A stretch of 64,000 bases of DNA from Hyphomicrobium sp. CS1BSMeth3. GTDB taxonomy: Bacteria; Pseudomonadota; Alphaproteobacteria; Rhizobiales; Hyphomicrobiaceae. Numbering within the stretch: the first letter of the stretch is position 1; each line of letters begins with the position of its first letter. The stretch covers positions 62,001 through 126,000 of the forward strand of contig NZ_FPEI01000004.1 of NCBI RefSeq assembly GCF_900117415.1, read 5' to 3'. Both the position numbers and the translations under genes were made by a program. Shown piece by piece: positions 55,907 to 64,000 of the stretch. Under the pieces are notes generated by a model. It saw nothing but the letters and a program-made list of their open reading frames with translations, was not told where the DNA came from and did no database searches.

Positions 55907-56464
55907 TCAGGCCGGGGTCGCGGGAAACGGGTACTTGTTGAGGTACTTCTGATAGTCGGGCTCGACGTCGATCTCCAAGCTCGCGAGCACGCGCACGACG
56001 GCGTTGTAGAACGCGATGGTCATCACGAGATCGATCATGTGCTCGTTCGAGAGGTGCGTGCGCAGCGCATCGAACGTCGCGCGGCTGACGGCGCCATCAT
56101 TCGTCGCCTCACGCGCAGCGAGCAGCACCAGCCGGTCGAGCGGCGCGAGCGATGTCGCCTTGCCGGCCGTATCGGCGATCAGTGCCTCGATGTCCGCGTC
56201 GGTCACGCCGAACTCGTAGCCGAGCTTGATGTGGTGCGACCACTCGTAGGGCGAGCGCGCGAGCCAGCCGACCTGGAGGATCGCGAGTTCGCGAAGGCGC
56301 GAATCGACCGTGCTCTTGTGGCGAATGAAGTAGCCGAGGCCCTGGAAGGCGCGCAGCGCATTCGGGCTGTTGACGAGCTGCTTGTAGAGCGTGATCTCGC
56401 GCTTCAGGAGATCCTGATGCTCGGGCGGAAGATCGGCTTTCTCGATGTAAGGAAGGCGGGCCAT
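55907..56464 (-). CDS. Carboxymuconolactone decarboxylase (CMD) family protein
   Basis: A 185-residue AhpD/CMD-like helical protein. It contains RELAILQVGWLARSPYEWSHHIKLGYEFGVTDADIEAL, the family core. The redox-active CxxC of AhpD is absent; instead it has an E-W-x-H-H arrangement seen in a large uncharacterised subgroup common in catabolic clusters. So peroxidase chemistry is unlikely and a lyase, isomerase or hydrolase role is open. It lies between two SDR genes, 24 bp from the upstream one and 12 bp from the downstream one. Confidence 0.87.
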   Translation of the reverse strand: MARLPYIEKADLPPEHQDLLKREITLYKQLVNSPNALRAFQGLGYFIRHKSTVDSRLRELAILQVGWLARSPYEWSHHIKLGYEFGVTDADIEALIADTAGKATSLAPLDRLVLLAAREATNDGAVSRATFDALRTHLSNEHMIDLVMTIAFYNAVVRVLASLEIDVEPDYQKYLNKYPFPATPA

Positions 56465-56488
56465 GGACAGTTTCCTCGGGTCGGCTTG

Positions 56489-57304
56489 TTATTCGCTCTC
56501 GCTCTCACGCTCGGGCGCCTGCAGCGTGGTGCCGCCATCGACGACGAGCGTGTGGCCAGTGATGTAGCGGGCATGATCCGACATCAGGAAGCGCACCGCG
56601 TTGCCGATGTCCCACCCCGTCCCCTCGATGGCGAGCGTCGAAGCGCGGCGGCGATTGTCGCGCGCCTGGTCGCTCATACCGCGTGCGTAGACCATCGGCG
56701 TGTAGACGGGCCCCGGGCAGATGCAGTTGACGCGGATGCCTTCCTTGCCGTGATCGACGGCCATGGCGCGCGTCAGGCCGATGATCGCGGCCTTGGTCGT
56801 CGTGTAGATCGTGAGGCCACGCGGGCGCAGCGCCGAGATCGAGGAGACGTTGACGATCGCGCCCCTGCCCGCGGTCTTGATCATGGCGGGAATGGCGTAC
56901 TTCGAGGTGAGGAACATCGCCTCGACATTCACCTGCATCATGCGATGCCAGGTTTCCTGCGGCTCGGTGACGACCGTGCCGCGGCTCGAGATGCCAATGT
57001 TGTTGTCGAGGAAATCGAGCCGGCCGAAGCGGTCCACGGCCGCCTCGACCGTCGTCTTGCACTGCTTCTCGTCCGTGAGGTCGGCCGCATGTGCCGCTGC
57101 CGTACCGCCCTCGGCAGTGATCATGTCGACCGTGCGCTGTGCCAGCGCCAGCTCGCGATCGACGACGAGCACCTTCGTGCCCGAGGATGCCAGCAAAAGC
57201 GAAGCCGCGCGGCCGTTGCCGATGCCGTCGCCGGCGGCGCCGCCACCGGCGATGATCGCGACCTTGCCGGATAGACCCGGATCGTCATTGTAGCCCGCGG
57301 GCAT
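56489..57304 (-). CDS. Short-chain dehydrogenase/reductase (SDR), paralogue of the next SDR
   Basis: A 271-residue SDR. The cofactor motif IIAGGGAAGDGIGNGRAASL has the same stretched form with GNGRA as the SDR at 55085. Other motifs are NNIGISSRGTV, the Ser region VNVSSISALRPRG, the catalytic YTTTK and CICPGPVYTPMVYARGMSD. It ends in GHTLVVDGGTT followed by an acidic tail. The ATG at 57304 has GGAGGA six bases upstream, which favours it over one eight codons earlier. It is the first of the SDR-CMD-SDR trio. Confidence 0.9.
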   Translation of the reverse strand: MPAGYNDDPGLSGKVAIIAGGGAAGDGIGNGRAASLLLASSGTKVLVVDRELALAQRTVDMITAEGGTAAAHAADLTDEKQCKTTVEAAVDRFGRLDFLDNNIGISSRGTVVTEPQETWHRMMQVNVEAMFLTSKYAIPAMIKTAGRGAIVNVSSISALRPRGLTIYTTTKAAIIGLTRAMAVDHGKEGIRVNCICPGPVYTPMVYARGMSDQARDNRRRASTLAIEGTGWDIGNAVRFLMSDHARYITGHTLVVDGGTTLQAPERESESE

Positions 57305-57379
57305 GGTGTTCCTCCGTTGCTTGTCCATCCGGCTTCATTGAGCGAACCGGTTGTCACATCTCATGCGCCGTCCCGTACG

Positions 57380-58177
57380 TTACCGCCCCGTGAAGTTCGG
57401 CTTGCGGCGCTCGGCATAGGCCTTCACGCCTTCCTTGAAGTCTTCCGCAGCGCGCAGATTCTGCTGAAGGCTCAGCTCGTGGTCGGTCTGCTCCTTGACC
57501 TTGTCGGCGAGGCCGGCGCGGACTGTCGCGCGTGTCGCCTGCACGGCGAGCGGCGCGTTCTCGGCGATCTCGGCGGCGAACTCCTGCGCGCGCTTGCGCA
57601 CGTCAGCGAGCGGCACGACCTCGTCGGCAAGACCAATGGCGAGCGCCTCCTCACCCGTGAGGCGGCGGCTCGTGTAGAACATCTTGGAGGCCTGCTGCAC
57701 GCCGATCAGGCGCGGCAACGTGTAGGTCAGGCCAAAGCCGGGGTGGAAGCCGAGGCGGGTGAAGTTCGCCGAGAAGCGCGCCTCCGGCGCGGCAATGCGG
57801 AAGTCGCACGCGACGGCGAGCCCGAGACCGCCGCCGATGGCCGGCCCCTGCACGGCAGCCACGATCGGCTTTTTCGCGCGGAAAATGCGCACGGCCTCCT
57901 GATAGAGATGGCCAGAGCTGTTGAGCGTGCTCTCGCCGGGTCGGTTGCCCTGCTTGTCGAGGGCGCTACCATCGCCGAAGTTCGCACCCGCGCAGAAGGA
58001 CTTGCCCTCGCTCGCCAGCACGATCGCACGGATGTCGATCTCGCTGTCGAAACCCTCGAGCGCCGTCGCGATCTGCTTGATCAGCGACATGTCGAAGAAG
58101 TTGTGCGGCGGGCGCTGGATGGCGATCGTCGCGACGTTCCCGCTGCGCTCGATGGTGATGTCGGTGAAGGTGCTCAT
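57380..58177 (-). CDS. Enoyl-CoA hydratase/isomerase family protein (crotonase fold)
   Basis: A 265-residue crotonase. Oxyanion-hole segments SEGKSFCAGANFGDG and GPAIGGGLGLAVACDFRIA are clear, and FTRLGFHPGFGLTYTLPRLIG follows. Both Glu residues used by true hydratases are replaced: GGLGLA stands where GGCELA is usual, and FSANFTRLG where a Pro-Glu pair is usual. So classic syn-hydration is doubtful and an isomerase, hydrolase or another CoA-ester reaction is more likely. It lies in the CoA-linked catabolic run, 39 bp after the acyl-CoA ligase. Confidence 0.88.
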   Translation of the reverse strand: MSTFTDITIERSGNVATIAIQRPPHNFFDMSLIKQIATALEGFDSEIDIRAIVLASEGKSFCAGANFGDGSALDKQGNRPGESTLNSSGHLYQEAVRIFRAKKPIVAAVQGPAIGGGLGLAVACDFRIAAPEARFSANFTRLGFHPGFGLTYTLPRLIGVQQASKMFYTSRRLTGEEALAIGLADEVVPLADVRKRAQEFAAEIAENAPLAVQATRATVRAGLADKVKEQTDHELSLQQNLRAAEDFKEGVKAYAERRKPNFTGR

Positions 58178-58216
58178 AGGGCTCTCCGTCAGCAGGAAAT
58201 CGTGTTGCGCGGGGGT

Positions 58217-60370
58217 TCAGCCGTGCCCGTGCTGGATGATGAGGGCATCCGCGATCGTCACACCCTGACCTTTAGGATGCACGAAGACGGGATTGAGGTC
58301 GATCTCGGCAATGGCCTCCGCATGATCGGCGGCAAAGCGCGACAGCTTCACCATCAGCTCGGCAAGGGCATCGACGTCCGCCGCGGGGGCACCGCGCTGC
58401 GCGTCGAGCAAGGCCCGGCCCTTGAGCTGGTCAATGAGCGCAAGTGCCGCCGGCTTCGAGAGCGGCACGGGGCCGAGCGCCACATCCTTCAGCACCTCGA
58501 CATGGATGCCGCCGAGGCCGACCATGAGCATCGGCCCGAACAGCGGATCGGTGTTGATGCCGAGAATGACCTCGCGGCCCTTTTCGGCCATGGGCTGCAC
58601 GAGCACGCCGTCGATCTTCGCATCCGGCGCATATTCCTGCGCGCGCTCGATGATCGTCGCGAAGGCCTCGCGCACGCGCGCCTCCGTGATGCCGAGCGCG
58701 ACGCCGCCGGCCTCGGTCTTGTGCAGAATGTCGGGCGACTGGACTTTCATCGCCACGGGACCGCCGATGGCGGCCGCTGCTTCCGCTGCCTGCTCGACGG
58801 TCTTGGCGAGGTATTGGCCTGTCGTATGGCCAATACCGTAGGCCGCCAGCACGCGGCGCGCCTCGTATTCGGTGAGCGCACCGCGGCTCTTCGAGAGCAT
58901 CTCGCTGGCGTGCTCGTGAACGGGTGCCGCGACGCGCGCGACCGCCGGGGCCGCGAGGAAGCGCTCGCGCCGCTCGCGATAGTCGGCCATGGCCGCCATG
59001 GTGCCGGTGGCATTGTGCATGTTCGTGAAGAGCGGATAGCCGGCCTCCGCCAGCGTCTCCAGCGTCAGCGACACGGGGAGCGTGTAGCTCCACATGAAGA
59101 TCGGCTTCTTCGTCTCTTGGCGAAGCTTGATGAGCGCCTCGCGCTCGTGGGCGACATGCTCACCCGCGCGCCCGCTCATGACGACGATGATGCCATCCAC
59201 CATGGGCGAAGGCGCGACGCGGCCCGCAAGGCCCGCATAGCCGGCGCTGCGAATGGCCTGGGCCGTGCCGTCGACGGGGTTCTGCGACGTGCCGTAGCTC
59301 GGGATGATCTTGTCGATCTCGCGGCGCGTCGCGGCATCGAGCTCGGGCACTTCGAGGCCGGCCGCCGCACAGGCGTCCGCAATCCATCCGCCGCCGCCAC
59401 CCGAGGCCGTGCAGATGCCGACGCGGCGTCCGGCCGGCAGGTCGGGACCAGCAGCGAGGAAGCCCTGCGCCAGATCGACCATGTGCTCGAGATCGCGGCC
59501 CTCGACAATGCCGTAGTGGTGCGCCATGGCGCTGAAGCTCGCGTACGAGCCCGCGAGCGCCGCCGTGTGCGAGGCGGCTGCGCGCGCGCCTGCATCGGAC
59601 TGGCCGATCTTGCTCAGGATAATGGGCTTGCCGGCGCGCAGGGCCTTCTCGGCAACCGTTGAGAACTTCGAACCCGTCTTGATGTCCTCGACGAGCATGA
59701 GCAGCACGTCGGTGCCGGGATCGTCGATCAGATGATCGGCGTAGTCGAGCACTTCGAGGCAGGCCTCGTTGCCCGTGGTGACGATGTGATTGAAGCCCAG
59801 CTCCTTCGGCCGGCCACGGTCATAGAAACCGAAGCCCATGCCGCCGCTCTGCGCGATCACCGACACGCGCCGGCCGCCGAGCGGCATCTTCGGCAACAGG
59901 GACAGATTTCCCGGCGCCACCGCCGGGCTGAAGGTCGGGCAGAGCGCCAGCGGCAGATTGGCGAAGCCCTCGGAGTTCGGGCCCATGATGGCCATGCCGT
60001 ACTCGGCGGCAATGGCCTTGATCTCAGCCTGCTTCTTGGCGCCGGCCTCGCCCGGCTCCTCGGCAAAGCCAGAGCTCAGCACGATGATCGCGCCGACACC
60101 CGCCTCACCGCAGCGGCGCAGCTCGTCGACGACGAACTCGGCTGGAATGATGAGCACCGCGAGATCGACCGGCCCCGGCACGGCGCCGATGGTCGGGTAC
60201 GCCTTCAGGCCCTGCACTTCACCATTGCTGCGGCTCACGGGATAGATCGAGCCGGCATAGGGGTGCGCGGTGAGGATTTCGAGGATGCGCCCGCGCAGGC
60301 CCTGCCCCTTGGGGGCAGCGCCAATAACAGCAACATTCCGCGGCGAGAGAAGCTTTGCGATATCGGCCAT
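58217..60370 (-). CDS. ADP-forming acyl-CoA ligase (acetate--CoA ligase family)
   Basis: A 717-residue fused alpha-beta ligase that forms or cleaves an acyl-CoA with ATP. The N-terminal CoA-binding domain starts LLSPRNVAVIGAAPKGQGLRG. The succinyl-CoA-ligase-like middle contains SKIGQSDAGARAAASHTAALAG, with the His that is phosphorylated in the family likely in SHTAALAG. The C-terminal ATP-grasp domain has VLAAYGIGHTTGQYLAKT, GGPVAMKVQSPDILHKTEAGGV and EVILGINTDPLFGPMLMVGLGG. The start at 60370 matches the family. It is 13 bp after the acyl-CoA dehydrogenase gene, so clearly in one operon. The acid substrate is unknown. Confidence 0.9.
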   Translation of the reverse strand: MADIAKLLSPRNVAVIGAAPKGQGLRGRILEILTAHPYAGSIYPVSRSNGEVQGLKAYPTIGAVPGPVDLAVLIIPAEFVVDELRRCGEAGVGAIIVLSSGFAEEPGEAGAKKQAEIKAIAAEYGMAIMGPNSEGFANLPLALCPTFSPAVAPGNLSLLPKMPLGGRRVSVIAQSGGMGFGFYDRGRPKELGFNHIVTTGNEACLEVLDYADHLIDDPGTDVLLMLVEDIKTGSKFSTVAEKALRAGKPIILSKIGQSDAGARAAASHTAALAGSYASFSAMAHHYGIVEGRDLEHMVDLAQGFLAAGPDLPAGRRVGICTASGGGGGWIADACAAAGLEVPELDAATRREIDKIIPSYGTSQNPVDGTAQAIRSAGYAGLAGRVAPSPMVDGIIVVMSGRAGEHVAHEREALIKLRQETKKPIFMWSYTLPVSLTLETLAEAGYPLFTNMHNATGTMAAMADYRERRERFLAAPAVARVAAPVHEHASEMLSKSRGALTEYEARRVLAAYGIGHTTGQYLAKTVEQAAEAAAAIGGPVAMKVQSPDILHKTEAGGVALGITEARVREAFATIIERAQEYAPDAKIDGVLVQPMAEKGREVILGINTDPLFGPMLMVGLGGIHVEVLKDVALGPVPLSKPAALALIDQLKGRALLDAQRGAPAADVDALAELMVKLSRFAADHAEAIAEIDLNPVFVHPKGQGVTIADALIIQHGHG

Positions 60371-60383
60371 TGTTCGACTTACC

Positions 60384-61544
60384 TCAACGCAGGCCGAGAC
60401 CGCGCGCGATGATGCCGCGCAGGACTTCCGTGGTGCCACCCTGAATGGTCAGCTTGGGCGCGATCGTCGTCGCGTAGGCAAGCTTCTTGTCGAAGGGGAT
60501 CTGGTTGGTAGCCTCCGGCTCGCTGAACGCCGCCAGCTCGCGGGCGCGATGCGGCAAGCGCTGCTCCCAGATGGTGCCGACGTCCTTGACGATCGCGGCT
60601 TCGAGCACGGGCTCCTTGCCGGCGTGCAACATGCCCGCAACCGAGACGGACATGCGGCGCAGCGTGTGGAGCTGCGCGACCAGGCGGCCGAGCCCCTCGG
60701 CGCCGCGCACGTCGGGATCGGGACCGAGCACGCGCACGAGCTCCTCAAGCACATAGTACGTCTCAAGGAAGCGCTCAGGGCCGCTGCGCTCATAGGCAAG
60801 CTCGCTCGTCGCCTGCTTCCAGGCGCCATCGATCTCGCCAAGCACATGATCGTCCGGCACGAACGCGTCCTCGAACACGACCTCGTTGAAGTCGTGATGG
60901 CCGGTGATCTGGTAGACCGGGTTGCACGTAATGCCCTTTGTCTTCATGTCGACGAGGAACTGCGTGAGGCCGTGGCGACGGTTCTCCTTGGTCGGCGCGG
61001 ACGTGCGGAAGAGGCCGATCATGTAGTCGGCCTGATGTGCGTTCGACGTCCAGATCTTCGTGCCGTTGATGAGCCAGCCGCCGTCCGTCTTAGTGGCCTT
61101 TGTCCGGGCGGCGAAGAGATCGGAACCCGAGTTCGGCTCGCTCATGCCGATGGCGAAGCAGCACTCGCCGCGGCAGATGGCCGGCAGCACCTTCATCTTG
61201 ATGTGCTCGGGCGCATACTTCAGCAGGATCGGGCCGCTCTGGCGGTCGGCAACGAAGTGCAGGCGCGTCGGCGCATTGGCGACGCGCAGCTCCTCGGTGA
61301 CGACGTAGCGCTCGAGGAACGTGCGCTCGTGGCCGCCGTACTTCTTCGGCCAGGTCATGCCGAGCCAGCCCTTGGCGCCGACCTTGCGGCTGAACTCGCG
61401 GCTGAAGCTGTCGCCCCCCGTGGCGCCGGTGGGCTTGATGCTGCCGCCCTCGGTCTCCTCGGCGATGAAAGCGCGAACCTCGTCACGCAGCTTCTCGCAC
61501 TCGGGAGGGAGGCGGAGCTGATCGAACTGAATAGCGGCGGTCAT
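60384..61544 (-). CDS. Acyl-CoA dehydrogenase family protein (large partner)
   Basis: A flavoprotein of 386 residues. N-terminal segments are FSREFSRKVGAKGWLGMTWPKKYGG and FAIGMSEPNSGSDLFAARTKA. The FAD-contact part is WLINGTKIWTSNAHQADYMI. The C-terminus has IQGGTTEVLRGIIARGLGLR, where the usual catalytic Glu of medium-chain enzymes (YEGT) is replaced by Gly. Together with the shorter dehydrogenase 50 bp upstream it resembles the alpha/beta pairs of heterotetrameric acyl-CoA dehydrogenases known from steroid side-chain breakdown. The pairing is inferred from order and size. Confidence 0.9.
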   Translation of the reverse strand: MTAAIQFDQLRLPPECEKLRDEVRAFIAEETEGGSIKPTGATGGDSFSREFSRKVGAKGWLGMTWPKKYGGHERTFLERYVVTEELRVANAPTRLHFVADRQSGPILLKYAPEHIKMKVLPAICRGECCFAIGMSEPNSGSDLFAARTKATKTDGGWLINGTKIWTSNAHQADYMIGLFRTSAPTKENRRHGLTQFLVDMKTKGITCNPVYQITGHHDFNEVVFEDAFVPDDHVLGEIDGAWKQATSELAYERSGPERFLETYYVLEELVRVLGPDPDVRGAEGLGRLVAQLHTLRRMSVSVAGMLHAGKEPVLEAAIVKDVGTIWEQRLPHRARELAAFSEPEATNQIPFDKKLAYATTIAPKLTIQGGTTEVLRGIIARGLGLR

Positions 61545-61594
61545 GGGATTGCGTCCCTAAAAGCAGAGAGAATTGGGGCTCAGCGCGAAGCCCA

Positions 61595-62656
61595 TCACCT
61601 TGAAGCCACGAGCGGCCAGAGCTCGTCCGCACCCTTGGCGGCAATCATGCGCCCGAGCCGCACGGCCCAGTCGCTCTCGTTGCCGAAGTCATCGCGCCAG
61701 GACCAAAGCCTCAGCGTGAATCGGTGCAGGATGTGCTCCTTGGTGAAGCCGATCGCACCATGGACCTGATGGCCGATCGAGGCACCTTCGGTCGCCGCTT
61801 CCGAGACGCGAACCTTGGCGCCGGCCGCTTCGAGGAAGAAGCGGTCGTCCAGGATGCCGTTGGCGAACGTGTCTGCCGCCGAGCCCGCAGCCGCAACAGC
61901 CGCAGCCGTCTCACCTGCGAGGCGCGCAAGGTTGTGCTGCACGGCCTGGAACTTCGAGATGGTCTTCTCGAAGGCGACGCGCTCGCCGGCATAGCGCGTG
62001 GTGATTGCGAGGACGGTTTCGAGGGCGCCGGCCATCTGGTTTGCGCGCACGGTCGCGCCGAGCAGCATGAAGCGCTGGCGATCGAGACCTGCGGGCGCCG
62101 CGGCGTGCGCGACGGCCTTGATCTTGTCGAAAGCGATCTCGACGCTCGAGTCACCTGCGAGATTGTGCCCGTCGCTCGGACGGACGTCCGAGAGCTTCAC
62201 GAGTGCGACGACCGGACCAGACGGCCCATCAGCCAGCACGGCAATGTGCTCGGCGCTCTTGCCGAAGGGCACGTTGCGCGCCTTGCCCGTGAGCACGCCC
62301 GCGGCGTCGATCTTCAATTCATCGGACCAGCGCGAGGGCGCGACGGTCATGGCGCCTGTCGGCGAGGAGAGGCCCGCCTCGGAAAGCAGCCAGCCTGCGA
62401 GCAGCGTCTCGGCGAGCGGCACGGTCGCAGCAAAGCGGCCCGCCACCTTCACGACCTCGAAGCCGTCTGAGAGCGAGGCGCCGGCACCGCCGAGCGTGTC
62501 GGGCACCCACGCGAGCGTCAGCCCGCTTTCTTCGAGCGAAGACCAAAGCGGCGCCTGCCAGCTCTCGTCCTTGGCTTGGTTAACAGTCTGCGGATCTGCA
62601 AGATCCTCGAAAATACGTGCGGCCGTCTCCGCGACGATGGCGCTCGTCTCGCTCAC
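61595..62656 (-). CDS. Acyl-CoA dehydrogenase family protein (small partner)
   Basis: A 353-residue member. The N-terminal helical domain is short (SSLEESGLTLAWVPDTLGGAGASL). The middle beta domain is diverged and Ser/Ala-rich. The C-terminal helices include GERVAFEKTISKFQAVQHNLARL and HQVHGAIGFTKEHILHRFTLRLWSW spans the conserved block, with HGAIGFTKEH typical of the short partner of heteromeric enzymes. It is the first gene of the acyl-CoA dehydrogenase/ligase/crotonase string, 166 bp downstream of the M81 peptidase gene. Confidence 0.88.
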   Translation of the reverse strand: MSETSAIVAETAARIFEDLADPQTVNQAKDESWQAPLWSSLEESGLTLAWVPDTLGGAGASLSDGFEVVKVAGRFAATVPLAETLLAGWLLSEAGLSSPTGAMTVAPSRWSDELKIDAAGVLTGKARNVPFGKSAEHIAVLADGPSGPVVALVKLSDVRPSDGHNLAGDSSVEIAFDKIKAVAHAAAPAGLDRQRFMLLGATVRANQMAGALETVLAITTRYAGERVAFEKTISKFQAVQHNLARLAGETAAAVAAAGSAADTFANGILDDRFFLEAAGAKVRVSEAATEGASIGHQVHGAIGFTKEHILHRFTLRLWSWRDDFGNESDWAVRLGRMIAAKGADELWPLVASR

Positions 62657-62822
62657 TTTGGCTCCCCACGGGACAGCTTGGCGATCTCACCGTGCGCCTG
62701 TCCCCACGCCCGGTGACTTTGTCCGGACTTAGGGTTTGGCACCAAGAGGCCCGTGTTGGCAAGTGCGACGCGTAAAAATTGATCTGCCCGCTGCGCATAG
62801 CGGGCTGCGTCCGCTTGTCACC

Positions 62823-64000
62823 TCACCACTCGGGCGGCGTCCAGCTCACGTCCTCGTCGAGCGGATAGGAGGGTCGCGGAATGCGCTGCCACTGGCGGCG
62901 CTCCAGAACCGGTGATGTCAGCCCCTCCGTGTCGACCTCATAGACGTTCTGGGGCGGGAACCATGGGATGAAGCCCGAGCGGAAATGCCCGCGTGATTTG
63001 ACCACCACCGTCGCCGCCTTGCCGATATCGAGACCGAACATCTCGAAAAACATCGGATCCGCCGTCTGCATCCGGTCGGAAATGACGATCGCCGTCACGC
63101 CGCCGATCCTAAGCGCCGCCGAAGGGCCGAGGTGCATGGTGCGCCCCTGCGCATAGCCGAGCCGCCCGACGATCGTGCCATGGTGGAGACCGACCACTTC
63201 CGCGTCGACCTCGAAAGGCGCGTCGCAGGGAAGGCCCGCATGGCTGTTGAAACACGCACGAATGCGCGCGCCGACGCCGGCCTCATGCGCCATTTTCGCG
63301 AGCGGTGGATCGAAGAAGCTGCCGATCAGCACATTCTCCGCACCGGCCCACACGAGTGCCGAAAGCAGCTCGGTCGTACGTCCCGTCCCGCCGCCGCCCG
63401 GGTTGTCGCCGGAGTCCGAATAGATGACCGGCGGCCGGTTGGACTTGAGCGCAAGCTGCACGGCGTCCGAGAGCGGTGTGAGCTTCTTCCTGAAGCGCGC
63501 GTGATTGTTCCAGCCGAGCTCGGCAATCTCGCGCGCGAGCATCTGCGCACGCGCAACGTCACGCCGTGCCGTCACGACAATGGCGACGCCGTTCTTCTCG
63601 CTGTCGGAGAACACGAAGCCGCCGAAGAGCGAGACATTGAGAATGTCGCCGGCAAGCTCGGCGCGGCGGCGCGTGCCATAGTCGATCATCTCGCCGTAAG
63701 GGCCGCTCGCGGTGAGCAGGTTCACGGAGGCCGGCGTCAGCGGCAGGCGGATGAAGGCGGACTTGGGATCGGCGAGGCCCGCAAGCATCAGACGGAGCGC
63801 GAGGGCTGCCTCCTCGCCGCGCTCCACGTAGTCCACGTGCGGGTTGGTGCGGTAGCCGACAATGAGATCGCACTGCTCGACCATGCGCTCGGAGATGTTC
63901 CCGTGCAGATCGAGCGTGACGACGACCCGCGCCTTGGGCCCTGCGATCTCGCGCGCGAGTGCGATCAGCTCGCCGTCGGGATCATCGCGGTCGGTTGCGA
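62823..64000 (-). CDS. M81 family metallopeptidase (MlrC/microcystinase C type), N-terminus beyond the window
   Basis: A zinc-dependent hydrolase of the MlrC family; about 392 residues are visible and the N-terminus is cut by the right edge. The frame stays open past the internal Met at 63884: VVVTLDLHGNISERMVEQCD carries the DLHGN ligand motif. GYRTNPHVDYVERGEEAAL follows. The DUF1485-like middle has YSDSGDNPGGGGTGRTTELL. The C-terminal MlrC_C domain has VIVISDRMQTADPMFFEMFGLD and VVVKSRGHFRSGFIPWF. MlrC hydrolyses linear peptides from microcystin, but most members have other, unknown amide substrates. Confidence 0.9.
   Translation of the reverse strand, partial: ATDRDDPDGELIALAREIAGPKARVVVTLDLHGNISERMVEQCDLIVGYRTNPHVDYVERGEEAALALRLMLAGLADPKSAFIRLPLTPASVNLLTASGPYGEMIDYGTRRRAELAGDILNVSLFGGFVFSDSEKNGVAIVVTARRDVARAQMLAREIAELGWNNHARFRKKLTPLSDAVQLALKSNRPPVIYSDSGDNPGGGGTGRTTELLSALVWAGAENVLIGSFFDPPLAKMAHEAGVGARIRACFNSHAGLPCDAPFEVDAEVVGLHHGTIVGRLGYAQGRTMHLGPSAALRIGGVTAIVISDRMQTADPMFFEMFGLDIGKAATVVVKSRGHFRSGFIPWFPPQNVYEVDTEGLTSPVLERRQWQRIPRPSYPLDEDVSWTPPEW

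Noticed and set aside
53177-59662. Very long open frames on the plus strand opposite the dpp and CoA genes (for example 57317-59662, 53177-54877 and 55496-57274)
   Set aside because: They are antisense mirrors of GC-rich coding genes. Their translations are Arg/His/Asp/Val-rich without any domain, while the minus strand encodes clear enzyme families.

Overview
The window is about 64 kb of high-GC DNA (roughly 64-65% by eye), densely packed with short operons. The gene repertoire suggests a chromosomal segment of an alphaproteobacterium of the Hyphomicrobiales (Rhizobiales) type: a fix-type ccoNOQP-GHIS cluster behind a FixK/FNR-like box, a PrkA-YeaH-SpoVR group, a mannose-type EIIA next to HPr, ribE-ribBX-ribH-nusB, DUF2076, Omp25/31-like barrels and a Dpp-type ABC system. 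The genus cannot be fixed from the sequence alone. I see no rRNA, tRNA, transposase gene, integrase, phage gene or CRISPR array.

Layout. 1-3.7 kb: a partial tartrate/D-malate dehydrogenase, the obgE GTPase, a small DUF2798 membrane protein in tail-to-tail overlap with obgE, and an M20 peptidase. 3.7-12.1 kb: on the minus strand, the complete cbb3 oxidase structural genes (ccoNOQP) and maturation genes (ccoGHIS), with an unrecognised 71-residue Cys-rich ORF wedged between ccoP and ccoG. 12.2-17.8 kb: a HAD hydrolase, then prkA, yeaH and spoVR. 17.8-18.6 kb: a 780-bp stretch with no supportable gene. 18.6-28.5 kb: HPr and EIIA, the RlpA lipoprotein, a VOC protein, metY, an agmatinase-family enzyme, a CheY-like receiver, a YkgJ-type cysteine cluster protein, DUF2076, rhomboid, a PAS-family protein, ribF and maoC. 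28.5-39 kb, mostly plus strand: an MFS carrier, a BacA/SbmA-like ABC exporter, a divergent FAD oxidase/AraC pair, a CNT nucleoside carrier, an AbrB-type membrane protein, and two adjacent HExxH (zincin-like) proteins. 39-41 kb: two tandem outer-membrane barrel paralogues. 41-49 kb: an Ada-like alkyltransferase, the riboflavin genes with nusB, a GST, a TPR protein and photolyase. 49-64 kb: one long minus-strand run holding a peptide-type ABC transporter (DppABCDF) and a CoA-dependent catabolic set: two SDRs, a CMD protein, a crotonase, an ADP-forming acyl-CoA ligase, a pair of acyl-CoA dehydrogenases and an M81 (MlrC) peptidase cut by the window edge.

The most unusual signal is not a protein. 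Six palindromic elements of about 78 bp (9411-9488, 9501-9578, 15748-15825, 27921-27988, 28784-28860, 28872-28949) share one architecture: a TA-bounded outer arm of about 10 bp, a one-sided 3-4 nt bulge, an inner arm of about 15 bp and a loop of 22-24 nt. Their arm sequences fall into at least three different types. Several lie between genes of one operon or directly at stop codons. They look like a MITE-like or REP-like family that keeps its fold while its arms diverge.

How the genes work together: the cco block builds a copper-dependent, high-affinity terminal oxidase for low oxygen. PrkA/YeaH/SpoVR form a conserved stress-associated module. The riboflavin genes plus ribF supply flavin, and flavoenzymes occur elsewhere in the window. 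The 49-64 kb run looks like uptake plus CoA-linked breakdown of an unidentified substrate.
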